Shown here one piece after another: positions 26,080 through 30,443 of a stretch of 30,443 nucleotides of DNA. The position numbers and the translations under genes were made by a program. The stretch is taken from contig DAINMX010000063.1 of the NCBI GenBank assembly GCA_036736205.1, positions 1 through 30,443 on the forward strand, written 5' to 3'. The notes under the pieces were generated by a model that worked only from the letters and a program-made list of their open reading frames with translations, did no database searches and was not told the origin of the DNA. Origin of the DNA: XYA12-FULL-58-9 sp001798605. GTDB taxonomy: Bacteria; Myxococcota; XYA12-FULL-58-9. How positions within the stretch are numbered: position 1 is the first letter of the stretch; the number at the start of each line of letters is the position of its first letter.

Positions 26080-29000
26080 ATGGGCGAGGCGCAACCGACC
26101 ACAGACTCTGTTCTCAAGGTCCTAACCAAGGAGCGCATCGTCGCCATCGGCCGTGAGTTCCGCGTCGCCGTACCGCCCGCTGCCAACAAAGACGATCAGA
26201 TAAACATCCTTGCGAGATCGGGACTGCTCGCCTTCGGTGATCTCCTTCAATGGTTAGGGCGAGACGAGTTGAAGGCGGTGTGTCGTGCCCACGGTCTTCC
26301 AGACGATGGCCGCGCTCGGGCGCTGCTCGCTGGCCGGCTCCTGAAGGCCCGCGGTACCGACGAGGCAATACCCCAGCCGCTCAAGTACCGAGGAACCGAT
26401 CCGTACATGCCGCAGAAGGGCAACATCGCTCAGGTACGCCAGCGGCAGTATTTCGTCGAAGAAGTGTATCCGCCGCCGGAGCCAGGCCAGCAAACCCGCG
26501 TCAATCTCGTGTGCCTCGACGACGACAACCAGGGCCGCCGCCTCAGTGTCCTCTGGGAATTGGAGCTTGGAGCCAAGGTACTTCAGCCAGAGGCGCATGG
26601 CCTCGGCGAAGTGGCCAAGCTCGATCCGCCTCGGCACTTCGCCGCGTACTTGCACGCCCTCAAGTGGAACTCGGTCACCGCCACCGATGCCCAGCTCTTC
26701 CAGAGTCCTTTCCGTGCCGGCATCAAGCTGATGAACCACCAGCTCACGCCGCTCAAGAAGGCGCTCGAGCTTCCCCGTTCGAACCTCTTCATCGCCGACG
26801 ACGTGGGCCTCGGCAAGACCATCGAGGCGGGCCTCATTCTCCAGGAGCTGCTCCTTCGTCAGCGTGTTGAGTTCGCCCTCATCGTTTGCCCCGCGTCTGT
26901 CGCCCTCCAGTGGCGCGACGAGATGGAGAAACGCTTTGGCTTGCACTTCGAGATGTACAACCGGCGCTTCATCGGCCGACGACGACAAGAGCGCGGCTTT
27001 GGCGTCAATCCCTGGAGCACCCACAATCGCTTCATCATCACCTACCAAACGCTGCGCCGACCCGAGTACCGTGATCCACTCCTGCAACACATCGGCGAGC
27101 GTATCCGCAAGAGCCTGCTCATCATGGACGAAGCACACACCGCCGCGCCCGCATCGGCGAGCAAGTACGCCGTCGATTCTCGCGTCACTCGGGTGATCCG
27201 CGACGTTGCACCGCGTTTTGAGAACCGCCTGTTCCTCTCGGCCACCCCGCACAACGGCCACTCGAACAGCTTCAGCGCCATCCTCGAGATCCTCGACCCA
27301 CAACGCTTCACCCGAGGGGTACCGGTTCGCAGCGTCAAGCAGCTCGAATCGGTGATGGTCCGCCGGCTAAAGAGTGATCTCCGCGAGTTGGGCGTTGACG
27401 AGTTTCCCGAACGCAAGGTTGTGCAAATCGATCTTCGACACGAAGGCGACAGCTGGCTCGCCCGCCTCCACGACGGCAAGCCGCAGAGCGTGGGCGATGG
27501 TCGCGCCCCCGAGTTGGAGCTGGCCCGAATGCTCCAAGAGTACGCCGCTCTCATGCGCCCCAAGAAGGGTCGCGGGCAGCTCGTGTTCATCAATCTCCAG
27601 AAGCGCCTCCTGTCGAGTACCGAGGCGTTCGCTCGAACGCTGCGTCTGCACGAGAAGAGCGTCGGGGCCGGCAAAGCGCACACCAGTTTGCAGCTCACCC
27701 TCGACGAGATCGACGAAGGCGACGAGTACGGCTTCGACGACGAGGCTCTCGAAGATGCCGAGTCGATTGATGTCGAGGCCAGCTCGTCCGAGGTGCAGAG
27801 CCCCGAGGGTCGTGCCAAGCAGCTCCTCACGGACATGGTGCAGCTCGCCGAGGAGTACCGCAGCGCACCCGACGGCAAGACCTTGGCCCTCCTCCAATGG
27901 ATCAGAGAGAACCAATGCCCGGCGGTGAAGGTGGGCGGAGCCGACACGAACAAGTCCACACCGAACGACTGGACCGACCGCCGGGTGCTCATCTTCACCG
28001 AGTATGGCGACACCAAACGGTACCTCTGGCAGGCACTGAGCACCGCCGTCCAAGGTACTACCGACGCCGATGCCCGCATCATGCAGTTCCACGGCGGCAT
28101 GTCCGACGAACAGCGCGAGGAGGTACAGCGAGCCTTCAACGGTGATCCCGACGAGTACCCGGTTCGTATCCTCATCGCCACCGACGCCGCCCGCGAAGGC
28201 GTGAACCTCCAAGGCCACTGTGCCGACCTGTTTCACTACGACGTGCCGTGGAACCCCGCCCGCATGGAGCAACGCAACGGCCGCATCGACCGGACCCTGC
28301 AACCGGCCAAAGAGGTTCGCTGCCACTACTTCTTCTACCCACAGCGCGTTGAAGACGCGGTACTCAAGACCCTCGTTGGCAAGGTGGAGACCATTCAGAG
28401 GGAGCTGGGCTCTCTCGGTACGGTCATCATGGACCGCTTCGCCGAGGTTCTCGAAGCGGGTATCGGTGAGCAGACGGTGCTGCACCTGGACAAGGCCGAG
28501 GAGGATGTGGGACTCGGCCGCCGCGAGGTGGTCCGCGAGGAGTTGGAGGCACAACGCCAGAATCGTGCGGCGTTGAAGCTAGAGATCGACGACGCTGGCC
28601 GCATCCTCAACCGCTCGCGACAGGCTATGGACTTCGCGCCCGAGCTCTTGCGCGACGCTATCAACGTCGGCTTCGAGCTGTGCGGCGCAAGAGACCTCGC
28701 ATCGGCTGCGAAGAAGTCAGAGATGGAGGCGTTCACGCTGCCGGAGCTGCCAGACTCGTGGGCCGTGACCCTCGACACATTGCGCCCACCCCGGGGTCGC
28801 GATGAGCACTTCTGGGAGTGGCGCAAGAAAGCTCCACAGCCGGTGGTGTTCACGCCTCCCGAACGGATAAACAGCGGGCTGTCGCATCTCCACTTGCAGC
28901 ATCCGCTGGTTCAGCGGGTGCTCTCGCGCTTCCTCGCTCAGGGGTACAGCGCCCACGACCTGGGCCGCGTCACGGTGGTGAAGACCGCGAAAGACTCGTT

Positions 29001-29607
29001 GGTGCGGGTAATCGCCTTTGGTCGCCTCTCGCTCTTTGGACCCGGCGCGACCCGGCTTCACGACGAGGTGGTCTCTGTCGCCGCGCAATGGCTGGAGAGC
29101 GGCGGGCCGAAGCATCTCAAGCCCTTCGCCGACGAAGCCGACCGCCGCGCTCTCGACACCCTCGAAGATGTCCTGCGCGACTGCCCGGACCTGAACGTGA
29201 GCAATAAGGTGAGCCAGCGACTTCTGGAGTCTGCAGCAAAAGACTTCGCTACCCTTTGGCACCACATCCACGACGAGGCCGACTCCCGCGCCCACGCGGC
29301 AAGTCAACGGTTGAGCGACCGAGCCAATGTCGAGGCAGACGCTCTGCGCCGTATCCTCGCAGAGCAACGGACGGCCATTCGAGAAGTGATCGAAGGCCGA
29401 GTACAGCTCGCCTTCGACTTCGCGGAGAAGGACAAGGAACAGCGCCGCCAATACGAAGACGACCGCAAACACATGCAACAGCGACTCATCGCCATCGACA
29501 AGGAGATCGACACCGAGCCATCCCAGATCCGAGACCTCTATCGCGTGGTCCTCCAACGGCTGGAGCCGGTGGGACTCATCTACCTCTGGCCCGCGACCCG
29601 AGGCTAA
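26080..29607 (+). CDS. SNF2-family helicase, DISARM DrmD-like, with SAP-like N-terminus
   Basis: 1175 residues. ATG 26080 follows GGTGGAG by two bases and begins the homologous part. The N-terminus (10-100) has SAP-like helices (LQWLGRDELKAVCRAHGLPDDGRA) that may bind DNA. The superfamily 2 core follows: Walker A ADDVGLGKT (239-247), DEAH (350-353), SATP (387-390), and a second RecA lobe with TDAAREGVNLQG and motif VI QRNGRIDR (731-738). An acidic insertion (GDEYGFDDEALEDAES) separates the lobes. The long C-terminal part ends in a coiled coil and the segment RLEPVGLIYLWP, which I associate with DrmD of class 1 DISARM. DrmD is a dsDNA translocase-type component of that anti-phage system, but drmMI, drmA, drmB and drmC are not visible, so the protein may belong to a variant or solitary system. 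Confidence 0.85.
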   Translation: MGEAQPTTDSVLKVLTKERIVAIGREFRVAVPPAANKDDQINILARSGLLAFGDLLQWLGRDELKAVCRAHGLPDDGRARALLAGRLLKARGTDEAIPQPLKYRGTDPYMPQKGNIAQVRQRQYFVEEVYPPPEPGQQTRVNLVCLDDDNQGRRLSVLWELELGAKVLQPEAHGLGEVAKLDPPRHFAAYLHALKWNSVTATDAQLFQSPFRAGIKLMNHQLTPLKKALELPRSNLFIADDVGLGKTIEAGLILQELLLRQRVEFALIVCPASVALQWRDEMEKRFGLHFEMYNRRFIGRRRQERGFGVNPWSTHNRFIITYQTLRRPEYRDPLLQHIGERIRKSLLIMDEAHTAAPASASKYAVDSRVTRVIRDVAPRFENRLFLSATPHNGHSNSFSAILEILDPQRFTRGVPVRSVKQLESVMVRRLKSDLRELGVDEFPERKVVQIDLRHEGDSWLARLHDGKPQSVGDGRAPELELARMLQEYAALMRPKKGRGQLVFINLQKRLLSSTEAFARTLRLHEKSVGAGKAHTSLQLTLDEIDEGDEYGFDDEALEDAESIDVEASSSEVQSPEGRAKQLLTDMVQLAEEYRSAPDGKTLALLQWIRENQCPAVKVGGADTNKSTPNDWTDRRVLIFTEYGDTKRYLWQALSTAVQGTTDADARIMQFHGGMSDEQREEVQRAFNGDPDEYPVRILIATDAAREGVNLQGHCADLFHYDVPWNPARMEQRNGRIDRTLQPAKEVRCHYFFYPQRVEDAVLKTLVGKVETIQRELGSLGTVIMDRFAEVLEAGIGEQTVLHLDKAEEDVGLGRREVVREELEAQRQNRAALKLEIDDAGRILNRSRQAMDFAPELLRDAINVGFELCGARDLASAAKKSEMEAFTLPELPDSWAVTLDTLRPPRGRDEHFWEWRKKAPQPVVFTPPERINSGLSHLHLQHPLVQRVLSRFLAQGYSAHDLGRVTVVKTAKDSLVRVIAFGRLSLFGPGATRLHDEVVSVAAQWLESGGPKHLKPFADEADRRALDTLEDVLRDCPDLNVSNKVSQRLLESAAKDFATLWHHIHDEADSRAHAASQRLSDRANVEADALRRILAEQRTAIREVIEGRVQLAFDFAEKDKEQRRQYEDDRKHMQQRLIAIDKEIDTEPSQIRDLYRVVLQRLEPVGLIYLWPATRG

Positions 29608-29695
29608 CCCATGGGGTCCATTGTCCATTCTGTAGCTTGCGTAGGTCCCACCTAGAAGTTTTGCGGGGTGGTTGAACTCATAAGCGTCTAGATGC

Positions 29696-29719
29696 ACGTC
29701 TTAGGAGACGTCTTAGGAG
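29696..29719. repeat. Perfect 12-base tandem repeat at the end of the DUF5131 gene
   Basis: ACGTCTTAGGAG occurs twice in a row; the second copy spans the TAA stop of the minus-strand gene at 29713. No terminator stem with a T run is seen between the two convergent genes. Confidence 0.85.
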
Positions 29720-30435
29720 ATCTGCGAGCTCAACGGCATCGCATTCCATTCCTTCCCGTCAAGAAGTCGACCTGCTGCCTTCTTGTTCCGGCCGCCCCAC
29801 TGTTTGAAGAAGAACGGCACCCCCCGAAACTCGCATTGTCGGCGAATGCTCTGGACCCATGTCACGCTCATCGGGCGAGCCTTGTTTCCGCTCTCCCCGC
29901 CAACGATCACCCAGTGCATGCCCCGAAGTGGCAATCGCGGAATTGGTCCCAGAAGCGGCTCGGCGCTCACGAAGCGAACGGAAGCTGGCACCCGTTGGAG
30001 GTCGCGCACCCGCCAGGTGAAGTCAGCATTTTCGACGCTGACGCCCATCCAGATATTGGTTGGCCACGGCACATCCCCACTGAGCTCGACCAATCGTTTC
30101 GACCTCTTTGTGAGCACCTGAAACTGGTGTTGCGAAGCTCTCTCCATCACCCCGAATACCTGTTGGATGAACTTGAGCGGCACGTCCTCGTGGAAAAGGT
30201 CCGACATGCTGTTGACGAAGATCATGCGCGGCCTGCGCCAGCGCAACGGCAGCTCAAGAGCCTCCGGCACAAGTCTCACGTCGAAGCCCTGTTCGAACGG
30301 ATGGCCAGGCACACCCCGAAACCGTTCCGAGAAGGTCTCGGCGTAGCAATGCTTGCAGCCAGCGGACACCTTCGAGCAACCGCGAACTGGGTTCCACGTC
30401 GCTTCGGTCCACTCGATGGCACTGCGGTCGGACAT
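29713..30435 (-). CDS. DUF5131 (phage Gp37/Gp68 family) protein with three-Cys motif
   Basis: 240 residues, about the full family length. It begins MSDRSAIEWTEATWNPVRGC with the N-terminal signature C20-x6-C27-x2-C30-Y-A-E, which resembles an iron-sulfur cluster site of radical-SAM-like enzymes. Further family blocks are FVNSMSDLFHEDVP, FQVLTKRSKRL, WMGVSVEN, RFVSAEPLLGP, WVIVGGESG and FFFKQWGG. Members are common in phages, plasmids and defence islands, often beside a three-Cys-motif partner protein (TcmP); the activity is not established to my knowledge. ATG 30435 is preceded by GAGAGTAG. It is convergent with the helicase gene (105 bases between stops). Any upstream partner lies outside the window. 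Confidence 0.92.
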   Translation of the reverse strand: MSDRSAIEWTEATWNPVRGCSKVSAGCKHCYAETFSERFRGVPGHPFEQGFDVRLVPEALELPLRWRRPRMIFVNSMSDLFHEDVPLKFIQQVFGVMERASQHQFQVLTKRSKRLVELSGDVPWPTNIWMGVSVENADFTWRVRDLQRVPASVRFVSAEPLLGPIPRLPLRGMHWVIVGGESGNKARPMSVTWVQSIRRQCEFRGVPFFFKQWGGRNKKAAGRLLDGKEWNAMPLSSQIS

Positions 30436-30443
30436 CTACTCTC

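Noticed and set aside
27042..29697. Several long minus-strand frames (up to 395 codons)
   Set aside because: All are antisense to the helicase gene, whose motifs run uninterrupted; no start signals or domains were recognised.
26080..30435. Calling a complete DISARM system
   Set aside because: Only a DrmD-like helicase is visible; no methyltransferase drmMI, helicase drmA, drmB or PLD-type drmC is present in the window.

Overview
The window looks like a G+C-rich chromosome segment from a myxobacterium or close relative (Myxococcota, former Deltaproteobacteria). This is an inference from gene content: giant iterative type I polyketide/fatty-acid synthases with a fused 2-nitropropane-dioxygenase-type enoyl reductase, a double cyclase-ATPase-TPR regulator, an RCC1/EGF-like surface lipoprotein and several unassignable lipoproteins. 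A run of exactly 100 N (25782-25881) is a scaffold join, so the order of the two sides is not proven by the sequence.

Region 1 (1-14198, minus strand) is a secondary-lipid/polyketide locus read right to left. A 1269-residue double class III cyclase domain / NTPase / TPR protein is followed after 118 bases by a 2240-residue synthase (ER-ER-KS-AT-ACP-KR). That gene overlaps by four bases (ATGA) a second synthase (KS-AT-DH) which runs off the left edge. Together the two synthases hold every activity needed for full reductive chain extension, in an arrangement related to but distinct from classical PfaA-D PUFA synthases. The cyclase protein is a plausible regulator, by position only.

Region 2 (14372-18745) is a scarred tandem duplication. 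A complete LCM-type methyltransferase is followed by a 90-base remnant of the C-terminus of gene X, then a HigBA-like (HI1419/HI1420-type) toxin-antitoxin pair, then a truncated and internally deleted second copy of the methyltransferase, then complete gene X, a 697-residue protein of unknown function with a Rossmann fold. The simplest history is duplication of a methyltransferase-X unit, with loss of most of the first X and of the ends of the second methyltransferase, and a toxin-antitoxin module lying exactly between the remnants.

Region 3 (18829-23468) codes for probable surface lipoproteins: two of unknown family and one with an EGF-like cysteine-rich segment and 14 RCC1-type repeats. A short gene-poor stretch with a perfect palindrome and a probable frameshifted gene remnant follows.

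Region 4 (23794-30435) is accessory. Three tightly packed unknown genes (minus strand) have a 16-base perfect palindrome upstream. After the assembly gap come a SAP-like/SNF2 helicase resembling DISARM DrmD and a convergent DUF5131 (phage Gp37/Gp68) protein with a C-x6-C-x2-C motif. This resembles part of a defence or mobile-element island, but no complete known system is visible. No rRNA, tRNA, CRISPR array or transposase gene was recognised.
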